64,000 nucleotides of DNA from Aliiruegeria sabulilitoris (GCF_001558155.1 NZ_LOAS01000026.1:1-64000), one strand, 5' to 3'. Positions 54,013 to 63,352 are shown, counted from the first letter of the stretch. Notes: a model not told the origin generated them from the letters alone. Translations and numbers: made by a program.

Positions 54013-55269
54013 ATGGACTTCCCCCGCTCCAGCGCCTATCCCCGAACAATGCCAGCGCCCAGACAGGTCTTATTTCTCGACCGCGCAACCCCGCCACATA
54101 TCGTCACACTGGTTTTGCTCGCAGGACTGTCGGCGATGAACATGTCGGTCTTCCTGCCGTCCCTGCCGGCAATGTCCGACTATTTCGAGACGGATTACGC
54201 GGTCATGCAACTCTCGGTCTCGCTCTACCTGGCGATGACCGCGATCATGCAATTGTTGATCGGCCCGATCTCGGATCGCTTTGGCCGGCGCTCCGTCGTG
54301 CTCGTGTCGATCCTGGTTTTCCTGCTTGCGACGCTCGGCTGCCTGCTGGCAACTTCCGCCACCGTTTTCCTGATCTTCCGCATGCTGCAATCGACGGTCG
54401 CGGTGGGGATCGTGTTGTCGCGCGCCGTCGTGCGCGACATCTACCCACAGGACGAAGCCGCCTCGCGGATCGGCTATGTCACGATGGGAATGTCACTCGT
54501 GCCGATGTTCGCCCCGATGATCGGCGGGGCGCTGGACGAGCTGTTCGGCTGGCAGTCGATCTTTGTCTTTCTCATACTGTTCGGGGGGGGCATTGCCTGG
54601 CTGTGCTGGAGGGATCTCGGGGAGACCGCCACCAATACCGGCGCCACCTTCGCTGAGCAGGTCCGCGACTACCCCGAATTGCTGACCTCGCCACGCTTCT
54701 GGGGCTATGCGCTGGCTGCCGCCTTCGCCTCGGGCGCCTTCTTCGCCTTTCTCGGTGGCGCCCCCTATGCGGCCGACCACATCTTCGACCTGCCCCCATT
54801 CTGGACTGGCATCTGCCTGGGCGCTCCGGCGATCGGCTACGGCTTCGGGAACTTCATTTCCGGACGTTTCTCGGCCCGAATCGGGATCAACCCGTTGAGT
54901 CTCTGGGGCACCGCCATTGCCACGGTGGGCATGGGCCTGTCGCTTGTTTTGGGCCTGGCGGGTATTCAGCACCCCATCGTGTTCTTTGGCCTCATCACCA
55001 GCCTCGGGCTGGGCAATGGACTGGTCATGCCGAACACGGCCGCTGGCCTGCTGTCAGTCCGGCCGAAACTGGCCGGAACCGCCAGCGGACTGGGTGGCTT
55101 CATTATGATCGGAGGCGGCGCGGCGCTGTCGAGCCTGGCCGGGCATCTCCTGGAAGGGAGCGCCTCTCCCATGCCGCTGCAAGTCCTGATGCTGCTCTCT
55201 TCCGCGCTCTCCCTTCTGTGCATGCTCTTCGTGCTGCGCCGGGAACGCCAATTGCAGCTTGCCACCTGA
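54013..55269 (+). CDS. Bcr/CflA-type MFS drug:H+ antiporter family protein
   Basis: 418 aa from ATG 54013, 12 transmembrane helices. Motif A after helix 2 is IGPISDRFGRRSVVL; motif C-like GMSLVPMFAPMIGGALDE in helix 5; AFASGAFFAFLGGAPY in the second half is typical of Bcr. Alternative ATGs at 53959 and 54049. Inserted between pccB and pccR and divergent from pccB, with PccR-type sites in the shared promoter, so it may move a propionate-related compound. Function unproven. Confidence 0.85.
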   Translation: MDFPRSSAYPRTMPAPRQVLFLDRATPPHIVTLVLLAGLSAMNMSVFLPSLPAMSDYFETDYAVMQLSVSLYLAMTAIMQLLIGPISDRFGRRSVVLVSILVFLLATLGCLLATSATVFLIFRMLQSTVAVGIVLSRAVVRDIYPQDEAASRIGYVTMGMSLVPMFAPMIGGALDELFGWQSIFVFLILFGGGIAWLCWRDLGETATNTGATFAEQVRDYPELLTSPRFWGYALAAAFASGAFFAFLGGAPYAADHIFDLPPFWTGICLGAPAIGYGFGNFISGRFSARIGINPLSLWGTAIATVGMGLSLVLGLAGIQHPIVFFGLITSLGLGNGLVMPNTAAGLLSVRPKLAGTASGLGGFIMIGGGAALSSLAGHLLEGSASPMPLQVLMLLSSALSLLCMLFVLRRERQLQLAT

Positions 55270-55271
55270 TC

Positions 55272-55279
55272 TTTGCAAA
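55272..55279. promoter_or_regulatory. TTTGCAAA site before pccR
   Basis: Perfect octamer 3 nt after the MFS stop and 36 bp before the pccR ATG; GCTGCAAAG at 55302-55310 is a second partial half. Suggests autoregulation. Confidence 0.5.
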
Positions 55280-55314
55280 GCGACACTCGGCAAAAAGCGA
55301 AGCTGCAAAGAACC

Positions 55315-56700
55315 ATGTCCCAGAAGAAGCTCTATGCCGGCGTAAAGCTGCATGAAATCCGTACCCGCCTCGGCCTGACACAGAAGGTCTTTGCCGCCAA
55401 GCTCGGGGTGTCGCTGCCCTATCTCAACCAGATGGAGAACAACCACCGGCCGGTTTCCACCACGGTCGTGCTGGCGCTCGCGCAGGAATTCGGGCTGGAC
55501 GTGACCGAGCTGAGCTCGGGCGACACCGAGCGGATCGTCACCGACATGCGCGAGGCATTGGCCGACCCGGTCTTCTCAGACACCCCACCGCTTGCGGATC
55601 TACGGCTTGCCGCCTCGAACGCACCCGCCCTGACCCGCGCCTTTCTCGAACTGCACAGCGCCTATCGCAGAACCCAGGAGCGGCTGGTCTCGCTCGACGC
55701 AGCACTCGGTCAACGGGCCGAGAGCGTGGCGGTATCACCCTGGGACGAGGTGCGCGATTTCTTTCACTATATCGACAATCACATCGATGCGGTCGACCGT
55801 GCGGCAGAGTTTTTTGCCGGTGACGATCCCGTCGCGTCAGCACATCATGCGCTTCAGGAACGCGGCATAACCCTCAGCCTTTCCGAGAGAAAACACCTCC
55901 GCTACTACGATCCGGAACAGAGGGAACTTACCCTCTCGGCCCAGGCTGCCCCCGCAACCCGTAATTTCCAGCTTCTGCACCAGATTGCACTTATCACACA
56001 ATCCGACCTTCTGGAGGCGACACTGGATCTGGCCCGGTTCCAGAGCGACCAGGCACGCGCCATCGCCCGGATCGGTCTGGCCAACTACTTCGCCGGCGCG
56101 GCGCTGCTGCCCTATGGCCGGTTCCGCGCGGCCGCGCAGGAGACGCGCCACGACATCGAACGGCTGGCCCATCGCTTCGACGCCTCGTTCGAACAGATCA
56201 TGCATCGGCTTTCGACCTTGCAACGGGTCGGCGACAAGGGCGTCCCCTTCTTCTTCGTCCGCGTCGATCAGGCCGGCAATATCACCAAGCGCCATTCCGC
56301 GACGCGCCTGCAATTCGCCCGTTTCGGCGGTGCCTGCCCGCTCTGGAATGTCCACCGCGCCTTCGAGACCCCGAGCCACTTCCTGCGACAGTTGGCACAG
56401 ACGCCGGATGGCGAACGCTACCTGTTGCTCGCACGCGATGTTTCGAAACATGCCGGGGCCTGGGGCGCGCCGGACCGGCGCTATGCAATCGCACTTGGTT
56501 GCGAGGTCAGCCATGCTTCGCAACTTGTCTATGCAGACGGGCTCGATACCGAGAACCCGGCCGCATACGAGCCCATCGGCACCTCCTGCAGGATCTGCGA
56601 AAGGAGCGATTGTCACCAGAGATCCATCCCGCCGCTGGAACGCAAGCTGAGCTTTCCGGTCAATCGGCGCGAAGTTCTTCCCTACGAGATCCGGGAGTAG
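55315..56700 (+). CDS. pccR: Short-chain fatty acyl-CoA regulator PccR (ScfR family)
   Basis: 461 aa. N-terminal XRE helix-turn-helix (about 8-62: LGLTQKVFAAKLGVSLPYLNQMENNHRPVS). A long middle IrrE/DUF2083-like part has ARIGLANYFAGAALLPYGRF and AHRFDASFEQIMHRLSTLQR. The C-terminus has the family cysteine cluster CRICERSDCHQR. Senses propionyl-CoA or similar short-chain acyl-CoA and controls pcc genes in R. sphaeroides. ATG 55315 right after TTTGCAAA-type sites. Converges with the nuclease gene. Confidence 0.92.
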   Translation: MSQKKLYAGVKLHEIRTRLGLTQKVFAAKLGVSLPYLNQMENNHRPVSTTVVLALAQEFGLDVTELSSGDTERIVTDMREALADPVFSDTPPLADLRLAASNAPALTRAFLELHSAYRRTQERLVSLDAALGQRAESVAVSPWDEVRDFFHYIDNHIDAVDRAAEFFAGDDPVASAHHALQERGITLSLSERKHLRYYDPEQRELTLSAQAAPATRNFQLLHQIALITQSDLLEATLDLARFQSDQARAIARIGLANYFAGAALLPYGRFRAAAQETRHDIERLAHRFDASFEQIMHRLSTLQRVGDKGVPFFFVRVDQAGNITKRHSATRLQFARFGGACPLWNVHRAFETPSHFLRQLAQTPDGERYLLLARDVSKHAGAWGAPDRRYAIALGCEVSHASQLVYADGLDTENPAAYEPIGTSCRICERSDCHQRSIPPLERKLSFPVNRREVLPYEIRE

Positions 56701-56713
56701 AGCCCGGCGGTTC

Positions 56714-57376
56714 TCACCGGCGCGCCGCCCGCCAACCGGCGGCTTCGGCTTCCTGCGGGCTGCAGAACCAGCGCTCTCCCTTGCCCTCGTCGATTCGCGT
56801 CGCCGCGTAATCATGTTGCCCGGGCACATGATAGATCCGGCCGGATTTCGAGATATTGCCCTTGATCGCGCAGCCCGATGCCGGAACCGGTTGCTCTGCA
56901 TCGGCGCGTTGCGCCCGATAGGCATCGGGCGGCAAATGCTCTCCCTGCCACAGCCCGATTGCCGCGACAAAGGCCCGTTTCTCGGCATCCACATAGTCGA
57001 GCGAATACTTGCGATAGGCATGGGCCGCGCCGCGCGCGACCATCTCCTCGCCGATATCCATGCCGTCGACGTGACATTTGGCGACCAACCGGCCGTAGCG
57101 GTCCCGCTCGATCCCCTCGCAGCGCACGGTTTTGTTCTCCACCAGCTCCGAAAGCACCTCCCGTGCCCATTCCCCGCAGGCCCAGGCATGGCCATCGCGC
57201 CCCTCGCATTCCTGGCGGCTTTCGGGCGCATCGATCCCGTGCAGCCGGATAGCCTCCGCCTCGATGCGGATCGTGTCTCCGTCGCTGACCCACGCCGGGC
57301 CGGTCAGGGTTTGCGCCCCAACCGGCGACGCTGCCAGCAGGGCAAGGATCAGGATGGAACGCTTTGTTAAACTCAT
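56714..57376 (-). CDS. Secreted SNase-like thermonuclease protein
   Basis: 220 aa. Signal peptide 1-21 (SILILALLAASPVGA). TNase fold: VSDGDTIRIEAEAIRLHGIDAPE (Asp, Arg of the active site in part), ERDRYGRLVAKCHV (Glu, Arg). Cys pairs CEGRDGHAWAC and a C-terminal calcium-binding-like tail GNISKSGRIYHVPGQ, as in excalibur-type or DUF-tailed SNases, ending WFCSPQEAEAAGW. Likely exported nuclease. ATG 57376 chosen. Confidence 0.87.
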   Translation of the reverse strand: MSLTKRSILILALLAASPVGAQTLTGPAWVSDGDTIRIEAEAIRLHGIDAPESRQECEGRDGHAWACGEWAREVLSELVENKTVRCEGIERDRYGRLVAKCHVDGMDIGEEMVARGAAHAYRKYSLDYVDAEKRAFVAAIGLWQGEHLPPDAYRAQRADAEQPVPASGCAIKGNISKSGRIYHVPGQHDYAATRIDEGKGERWFCSPQEAEAAGWRAARR

Positions 57377-57524
57377 GCCCCCAAGATGGAGGTCACAGGC
57401 AGTCGGAACAAACCGAATCGAAAACATGATTAGCGCCCGCTCCGGTGAGCATTGCGCTACTGCGCTGTTTCGATGGGACAACAGACTGTCCAGGTCGCCG
57501 ACAGAAAAATGAGTGAAGCGTAAC

Positions 57525-58535
57525 ATGGTTGAGATAACGGCCCAGAACAGCGAATTCGCTGTTTCAAGCGGGAGTAATGTCGGCGTCACCTCCACGACCA
57601 GCGGCTTCGATGCTCCGCCGGAAACCTACGACTCCCTGGTGATTACCTCCCATAGCGAGGATGACAGCCCCTACCTTTTCGAAACTGGAGAGACCTATTC
57701 GATCAGCTTCTCCGGACCGCAGGGGAACATCACCCTCACCGACGCAACCGTTCTGCGCTCGGACCTGCTGGGAAGTCAGGATGTCGGAGCGGTCGTGTTT
57801 GAAGGGACAGATTCGGAACACGGCGTCGTTCAAGTGATCTGGACGCCGAATTTCGATGTCGACCAATGGTACAATGATGTCACGAATTCGGGTCGGATCG
57901 CGCAATTCTACAATTATGACACGCAGGAAGCGACCTACGGCCATGTCTGCTTCTGTGCAGGAACGCATATTCTCACGGCACATGGGCCGCGCCCGGTGGA
58001 AACCCTTGCACCAGGCGACTGGATCCAGACCCGCGACAATGGATTGCAGCCGGTCGAATGGGTCAGCCGACGCAGCCTGTTGGGTGTCGGATCAGCGGCA
58101 CCGGTGTATTTTGCCCCCGGCGCGATCGGAAACACCGCGCCGCTGCATGTCTCCCAGCAACACCGCATGCTCGTCACCGGCGCCCCGGCGGAGCTTCTCT
58201 TCGCGGAGCCCGAAGTCCTCGTACCTGCAAAGGCTCTGGTGAATGGCGACACCATCCGGATCGTCCCGCAAAGGCAAGTCTGCTTCCTGCACGTGCTCCT
58301 CGAGGGGCATGAGATCCTTGAAGCCGAAGGGGCCCCGGCCGAGAGCCTCCTGCTCGGAGACGTGGCCTGCGGAACGCTCGGAAAGACGCCCGGCGCCTTG
58401 CCGCCGGCACGCATCGCGCTGACCGGAGACATGCAAGCGGCACGCCGCCTTCTGAGTGTTCAGGAGGCGTTGGCCCTCCCCCCCATGGCCTTTGGTCCAC
58501 AGGAAAACCGACACCTGCATCGTTTGACGGCTTGA
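57525..58535 (+). CDS. Hint-domain (Hedgehog/intein-type) protein
   Basis: 336 aa. The first ~140 residues are a Ser/Thr/Asp-rich beta-type region without signal peptide. The Hint domain begins at CFCAGTHILTAHG (Cys142 or Cys144) with LAPGDWIQTRDNGLQPVEWV, then HRMLVTGAPAELLF and LLEGHEILEAEGAPAESL. This resembles the Hint_2 domain of Rhodobacterales proteins, many of which follow RTX or surface modules. Whether it cleaves itself is unknown. ATG 57525; GTG 57513 is possible. No ribosome-binding site is strong. Confidence 0.82.
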   Translation: MVEITAQNSEFAVSSGSNVGVTSTTSGFDAPPETYDSLVITSHSEDDSPYLFETGETYSISFSGPQGNITLTDATVLRSDLLGSQDVGAVVFEGTDSEHGVVQVIWTPNFDVDQWYNDVTNSGRIAQFYNYDTQEATYGHVCFCAGTHILTAHGPRPVETLAPGDWIQTRDNGLQPVEWVSRRSLLGVGSAAPVYFAPGAIGNTAPLHVSQQHRMLVTGAPAELLFAEPEVLVPAKALVNGDTIRIVPQRQVCFLHVLLEGHEILEAEGAPAESLLLGDVACGTLGKTPGALPPARIALTGDMQAARRLLSVQEALALPPMAFGPQENRHLHRLTA

Positions 58536-58702
58536 TCCGCGGCATTGGCACGCCCGGAGGCGGCCCGCCCGAAGGCGGCTGACTCGGAGCCGACTTGCCT
58601 AGGACAGCACCGAAGACCGGCTTTGCGCCGCTTGCCCTTGCGTCCTGCCCCCCCTTCGCCTATCCCGGCCCGCGAACGGAACCAAAGGAACGGGCGGAAA
58701 CC

Positions 58703-59941
58703 ATGCCGCTTCTGGTAATGAAATTCGGCGGCACCTCTGTCGCCACGCTGGACCGGATCCGCCGGGCAGCCAAGCGCGTCGGCCGCGAAGTGGCCAACGG
58801 CTACGATGTCATCGTCATCGTCTCGGCAATGGCCGGCAAGACGAACGAGCTGGTCGGGTGGGTCGAGGAGACCTCGCCGCTTTTCGACGCCCGCGAATAT
58901 GACGCGGTTGTCAGCTCGGGCGAGAATGTCACAGCCGGCCTGATGGCGCTGACGCTTCAGGAAATGGACGTCCCCGCCCGCTCCTGGCAGGGCTGGCAGG
59001 TGCCGCTCAAGACATCGCCGGTGCATGCCGCGGCGCGGATCGAAGAGATCCCGACCCATAATATCAACACCAAGTTCGCCGAAGGCATGAAAGTGGCTGT
59101 CGTTGCCGGCTTCCAGGGCGTTACCGAGGAAGGCCGGATCGCCACGCTCGGACGCGGCGGCTCGGACACCACCGCCGTCGCCTTCGCCGCCGCATTCGGT
59201 GCGGAGCGCTGCGATATTTATACCGATGTGGACGGCGTCTATACGACCGACCCGCGGATCTCCTCCAAGGCGCGCAAGCTCGACAAGATCGCCTTCGAGG
59301 AAATGCTGGAACTTGCGAGCCTGGGCGCCAAGGTGCTCCAGACCCGCTCGGTGGAGTTGGCCATGCGCTACAAGGTGCCGCTCCGCGTGCTCTCGTCTTT
59401 CGAGGAATATGACCCCAACGCAGGCACGCTGGTCTGCGACGAGGAGGAAATCATGGAAAGCAATGTCGTCTCTGGCGTGGCCTATAGCCGCGACGAAGCC
59501 AAGGTCACGCTCGTTTCGGTCGCAGACCGCCCCGGAGTGGCCGCCGCGATCTTTGGAACGCTTTCGGATGGCGGCGTCAACGTCGACATGATCATCCAGA
59601 ATATCTCCGAGGAAGGTCGCACCGACATGACCTTCTCCTGCCCCACCAACCAGGTGGCCCGCGCCGACCGCGCCGTGCAGGAAGCCCGCGAAAAGGGACT
59701 GATCAACTACCACGACGTCGTGGTGGATAACGACGTCTGCAAGATCTCGGTGGTCGGCATCGGGATGCGCTCCCATACCGGCGTGGCCGCTCAGATGTTT
59801 GACGCGCTTTCGAGCGAAGGCATCAATATCAAGGTCATCACGACATCGGAGATCAAGATCTCTGTCCTGATCGACCGGAAATATCTGGAATTGGCCGTTC
59901 AGGCACTCCATGATGCCTTCGGGCTGGAGAAAGCGGGGTAA
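58703..59941 (+). CDS. lysC: Aspartate kinase
   Basis: 412-aa enzyme of the Lys/Thr/Met pathway. Kinase domain starts LVMKFGGTSVA; GRGGSDTTAVAFAAAFGA, DIYTDVDGVYTTDP and an LSSFEEYDPNAGTLV link lead into two C-terminal ACT domains that bind the feedback inhibitor (VADRPGVAAAIFGTLSDGGVNVDMI; ISVVGIGMRSHTGVAAQMF). ATG 58703 after GGAAACC. 36 nt before ptsP. Confidence 0.95.
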   Translation: MPLLVMKFGGTSVATLDRIRRAAKRVGREVANGYDVIVIVSAMAGKTNELVGWVEETSPLFDAREYDAVVSSGENVTAGLMALTLQEMDVPARSWQGWQVPLKTSPVHAAARIEEIPTHNINTKFAEGMKVAVVAGFQGVTEEGRIATLGRGGSDTTAVAFAAAFGAERCDIYTDVDGVYTTDPRISSKARKLDKIAFEEMLELASLGAKVLQTRSVELAMRYKVPLRVLSSFEEYDPNAGTLVCDEEEIMESNVVSGVAYSRDEAKVTLVSVADRPGVAAAIFGTLSDGGVNVDMIIQNISEEGRTDMTFSCPTNQVARADRAVQEAREKGLINYHDVVVDNDVCKISVVGIGMRSHTGVAAQMFDALSSEGINIKVITTSEIKISVLIDRKYLELAVQALHDAFGLEKAG

Positions 59942-59977
59942 TAACGCCCCGCCGCTCCCCCAAAGGGGACGAGACAG

Positions 59978-62218
59978 GTGAGCGAAACCCAAAGTGGCAG
60001 CAGAAAGCTGCTGGGCCGGCTGAAGCAGGCCCTTGCAGAGCCTGCCGAGGGGCAGGAACGGCTTGACCGCATCACCCGGCTGATCGCCGAGGAGATGGCG
60101 ACTCCGGTATGCTCGATCTATCTTTTCCGTGACGAGGACACGCTCGAGCTTTGCGCGACGGAAGGCCTCAACCCTGAATCCGTGCACAAGACGCGGATGC
60201 GAATGGGCGAAGGTCTCGTCGGCCGCGTGGCCGCATCCACCAAGCCGATCAATACCGGAAACGCGCCTTCGGAGGCCGGCTTCCGCTTCATGCCGGAGAC
60301 CGGGGAGGAGATCTATTCGGCCTTCCTCGGCGTGCCGATCCAACGGCTGGGCGAACGGCTCGGCGTGCTCGTGGTGCAGTCCAAGGAGTCCAAGCCCTAT
60401 AGCGAGGACCAGGTCTACGCGACCGAGGTCGTCGCCATGGTTTTGGCCGAGATGACGGAACTGGGCGCCTTCATCGGCGAAGGCGCCGCCATGGCCGCAC
60501 CGCACCAGCATCCGGTCATGATGCGCGGCAGTGTCGGCCAGGAAGGCGCGGCCGAAGGCCATGTTCTGCTGCACGAACCGCGGGTGGTTGTCACCAACCC
60601 ATTCGCAGACGATGCCGAAGCCGAACTTGTTCGCCTGGGCGAAGCCGTGGACAAGCTGCGCATCTCCGTGGACGAGATGCTGACCAGCGCCGAGGTGACC
60701 GACAAGGACCAGCGCGACGTGCTGGAAGCCTACCGGATGTTCGCTAATTCCAAGGGCTGGAAGCGGCGCATGGAGGCCGATATCAATCGCGGCCTCTCGG
60801 CGGAAGCCGCCGTCGAAAAGGAGCAGACAGCCGCCCGCGCGCGCATGGAGCAGGTGCCTGATCCCTACCTGCGCGAGCGCCTGCATGACCTTGACGACCT
60901 GTCCAACCGGCTGTTGCGCCTACTGACCGGACAGGGCAGCGATACCGGCGTCGAGATGCCCGAAAACCCGGTCCTCGTGGCGCGCAATATCGGGCCGGGC
61001 GAATTGCTGGCCTATGGGCGCGGGCTCAAGGGGATCATTCTCGAGGAAGGTTCGGTGGGCAGCCATGCGGCGATTGTCGCCCGCGCGCTGGCCATTCCGC
61101 TGGTGATCAATTGCGAGCGCATCACCACCGAGGCGCTGAATGGCGACCAGGTTCTGGTCGATGGCGAGCAGGGGATCGTGCATCTGCGGCCCGAGGATAC
61201 GGTCGTCACCGCCTTCCGCGACAAGATGGCGATGATGACCAAGGCGCAGGAGCGCTACGCCTCCATCCGCCGTGTCCCCGCCACCACCGTTTACGGGCCG
61301 ACGATCCGGCTCGACATGAATGCCGGGCTGATGGCCGACCTGCCCTCGCTCAAGTCTTCCGGTGCCGAGGGCGTGGGGCTGTTCCGAACCGAGCTGCAAT
61401 TCCTTGTCCGCTCCAAGCTGCCCAGCCGCGGCGAACTCGCGGCGACCTATTCCCGCGTGCTCGATGCGGCCGAGGGCAAGCGCGTTGTTTTCCGCACGCT
61501 GGATATCGGCTCGGACAAGGTCCTGCCCTACATGAAGCCGCAGGAGGAGCCGAACCCGGCGCTCGGCTGGCGCGCGATCCGGGTCGGGCTCGACAAACCC
61601 GGCGTCATGCGGATGCAGCTGCAGGCCATGATCCGCGGCGCCAAGGGGCGGCCGCTCTCGGTCATGTTCCCATTTGTCGCACAGTTCGACGAGTTCCGCG
61701 TCGCGCGGCGCCGGTTCCTTGACGAATTAGACCGCGAAGAAAAGATGGGCCATGTCCTGCCGAGCAAGGTCGAGATCGGTGCCATGCTGGAGACGCCCAG
61801 CCTCGCCTTCGCCCCGAAGCAGTTCTTCGAGTTGGCCGATTTCATCTCCGTTGGCGGCAATGACCTGAAGCAGTTCTTCTTTGCCGCCGACCGCGAGAAC
61901 GAGCGCGTTCGCCGTCGCTATGACACGTTGAACGTGTCCTTCCTGACCTTCCTGGAATGGATCGTGATGCGCTGCAACGAAACCAAGACCCCGCTGAGCT
62001 TCTGCGGCGAGGATGCCGGGCGCCCGGTCGAGGCGCTCTGTTTCGCGGCCATGGGGTTCCGGGCACTCTCCATGCGACCAGCCTCGATCGGTCCGGTCAA
62101 GCACCTGTTGCGGCGCTCGAACCTTGCCGAAGTTCGGGAGTTGATTGACGCCGCCCGTGCCGGCGGTGCGCAGACCGTTCGCCCCGCCCTGATGGACTGG
62201 CTTCGCCAACAAGGCTGA
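59978..62218 (+). CDS. ptsP: Phosphoenolpyruvate-protein phosphotransferase of the nitrogen PTS, with GAF domain
   Basis: 746 aa, GTG start. N-terminal GAF sensor (about 10-165). The EI domains follow: HPr-binding helices, the phospho-His domain with GSVGSHAAIVARALAIP (His in SHAAI) and the PEP-binding barrel (GVGLFRTELQFLV, GAMLETPSLAF, SVGGNDLKQFFFA, FCGEDAGRPVEALC). Starts the PTS-Ntr phosphate chain in response to nitrogen state through GAF. NPr and EIIA-Ntr genes are not in the window. Co-oriented with lysC. Confidence 0.94.
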   Translation: MSETQSGSRKLLGRLKQALAEPAEGQERLDRITRLIAEEMATPVCSIYLFRDEDTLELCATEGLNPESVHKTRMRMGEGLVGRVAASTKPINTGNAPSEAGFRFMPETGEEIYSAFLGVPIQRLGERLGVLVVQSKESKPYSEDQVYATEVVAMVLAEMTELGAFIGEGAAMAAPHQHPVMMRGSVGQEGAAEGHVLLHEPRVVVTNPFADDAEAELVRLGEAVDKLRISVDEMLTSAEVTDKDQRDVLEAYRMFANSKGWKRRMEADINRGLSAEAAVEKEQTAARARMEQVPDPYLRERLHDLDDLSNRLLRLLTGQGSDTGVEMPENPVLVARNIGPGELLAYGRGLKGIILEEGSVGSHAAIVARALAIPLVINCERITTEALNGDQVLVDGEQGIVHLRPEDTVVTAFRDKMAMMTKAQERYASIRRVPATTVYGPTIRLDMNAGLMADLPSLKSSGAEGVGLFRTELQFLVRSKLPSRGELAATYSRVLDAAEGKRVVFRTLDIGSDKVLPYMKPQEEPNPALGWRAIRVGLDKPGVMRMQLQAMIRGAKGRPLSVMFPFVAQFDEFRVARRRFLDELDREEKMGHVLPSKVEIGAMLETPSLAFAPKQFFELADFISVGGNDLKQFFFAADRENERVRRRYDTLNVSFLTFLEWIVMRCNETKTPLSFCGEDAGRPVEALCFAAMGFRALSMRPASIGPVKHLLRRSNLAEVRELIDAARAGGAQTVRPALMDWLRQQG

Positions 62219-62261
62219 CCGGCGCAAGCGGAGCTTCGCCGACGAAGAAGGGCTCGTTGTG

Positions 62262-62283
62262 CTGCTGCCCTTGAGGGCGGCAG
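62262..62283 (+). terminator. Stem-loop after ptsP
   Basis: CTGCTGCCC and GGGCGGCAG form a 9-bp stem with one T-G pair around a TTGA loop, 43 nt after ptsP. TT only follows. Candidate terminator. Confidence 0.5.
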
Positions 62284-62458
62284 TTCGACGCATTACTGTC
62301 CATGAATGGATCAGGGGTGCCGTCTTCTTGCGCGAACACAAGACGGCTCGCCATCCCCAACCTGCTCCGTGTGCCATGAATTACGGGTTGCTGCGCGCAA
62401 CAGCCCGCTGTTTTGTGTGTCTTTTCGGCACATGCCACGTTGGGGAGTACGACGAGAC

Positions 62459-62755
62459 GTGACCGATATTCTTTCACTTGAAATACCGCGCACCCGGAGC
62501 GATTTCGCGCGCCGCGTGCTGACCCGCATCGCCTGGAGGGGGTATATGCCGCCCGAATCGGGAGAAGCGCCCGACGTCCTCTGGCAGGTGCCGGCCGACC
62601 AGGTGGACCTGATCCGGTCCGTGCTAAGGCGCAATCGGCGGCTGGCCGGCGAATCCGTGACCATCTGGGGCTCTGTGGACAGGGTGTGCGAAACCATCGC
62701 CGCAGAGGCGCGCCGCAGCGGCGTTCGCCCAAGCTACGGCCACGATATCAGCTGA
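62459..62755 (+). CDS. Small basic hypothetical protein
   Basis: 98 aa if started at GTG 62459 (GGGGAG 11 nt upstream); ATG 62432 is the alternative. Sequence TDILSLEIPRTRSDFARRVL, AWRGYMPPESGEAPDVLWQ, and a basic tail ending GHDIS. No domain recognised; no signal. Overlaps the convergent GNAT gene by 8 nt, which supports it as a real compact gene but leaves its function open. Confidence 0.55.
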   Translation: MTDILSLEIPRTRSDFARRVLTRIAWRGYMPPESGEAPDVLWQVPADQVDLIRSVLRRNRRLAGESVTIWGSVDRVCETIAAEARRSGVRPSYGHDIS

Positions 62756-63260
62756 TCCGTTCCTGCCTGAGAGGCGAAACACCTGCCCCGGCCGCGCGGA
62801 TGACCTTGCCGGTGATCCCGTCCCAATCACCGAGACCGAGCACGCGTTCGGGGTTGGTGGGCGGCGGCATGACCACGCCTTCGAGCTTGCGAAAACCGAA
62901 GCGGCTGTAATAAGGCGCGTCGCCCACCAGCATCATTCGCTGCCATCCGATGACCTCCGCGCGATCGATCACTTCGCGGATCATCATGGCGCCGAGCCCT
63001 TCGCCCTGCCGGGTCGGGTGAACTGCCACGGGACCAATCAGGGCAACGGTGCGCCCCGACACCCGCACCGGCCAGACCCGGATCGCCCCGGCAAGGATCC
63101 CGTTCTCGCGCGCGGTCAGGCACAGGCGCGCGACCGGGTCGACCCCTTCGCGCAGCCGATAGGAGGAAAGAGCTTCGCGACCAGGCGCAAAACAGGTATC
63201 GAGCAGCTGCTCGACCTCCCACCAATCCTCTTCGGTTTCCTGTTCCAGGAGAATTTCCAT
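62748..63260 (-). CDS. GNAT-family N-acetyltransferase
   Basis: 170 aa. Acetyl-CoA loop VHPTRQGEGLGAMM (Q/RxxGxG/A), core strand RTVALIGPVAV and later YYSRFGFRKLEGVVMPPP, as in the YhbS-like group. Acceptor unknown. Divergent from the flavin reductase gene. Confidence 0.87.
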   Translation of the reverse strand: MEILLEQETEEDWWEVEQLLDTCFAPGREALSSYRLREGVDPVARLCLTARENGILAGAIRVWPVRVSGRTVALIGPVAVHPTRQGEGLGAMMIREVIDRAEVIGWQRMMLVGDAPYYSRFGFRKLEGVVMPPPTNPERVLGLGDWDGITGKVIRAAGAGVSPLRQERIS

Positions 63261-63352
63261 GCCCTGAGCCGTCGAACATCCTGCATTGCATACATTGCGG
63301 CTGGAAACGCCGTCGTCACAGCGTTAAATCACTCCCAAAGGAGACGCCAGAC

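Noticed and set aside
57948-58400. Possible intein
   Set aside because: The Hint domain is C-terminal with no C-extein and no splice-junction His-Asn, so it is a Hint-type domain and not a splicing intein.
58460-60886. 808-aa minus-strand frame opposite lysC and ptsP
   Set aside because: Runs through two well-defined plus-strand enzymes; His/Asp/Arg-rich translation is typical of GC-rich shadows.
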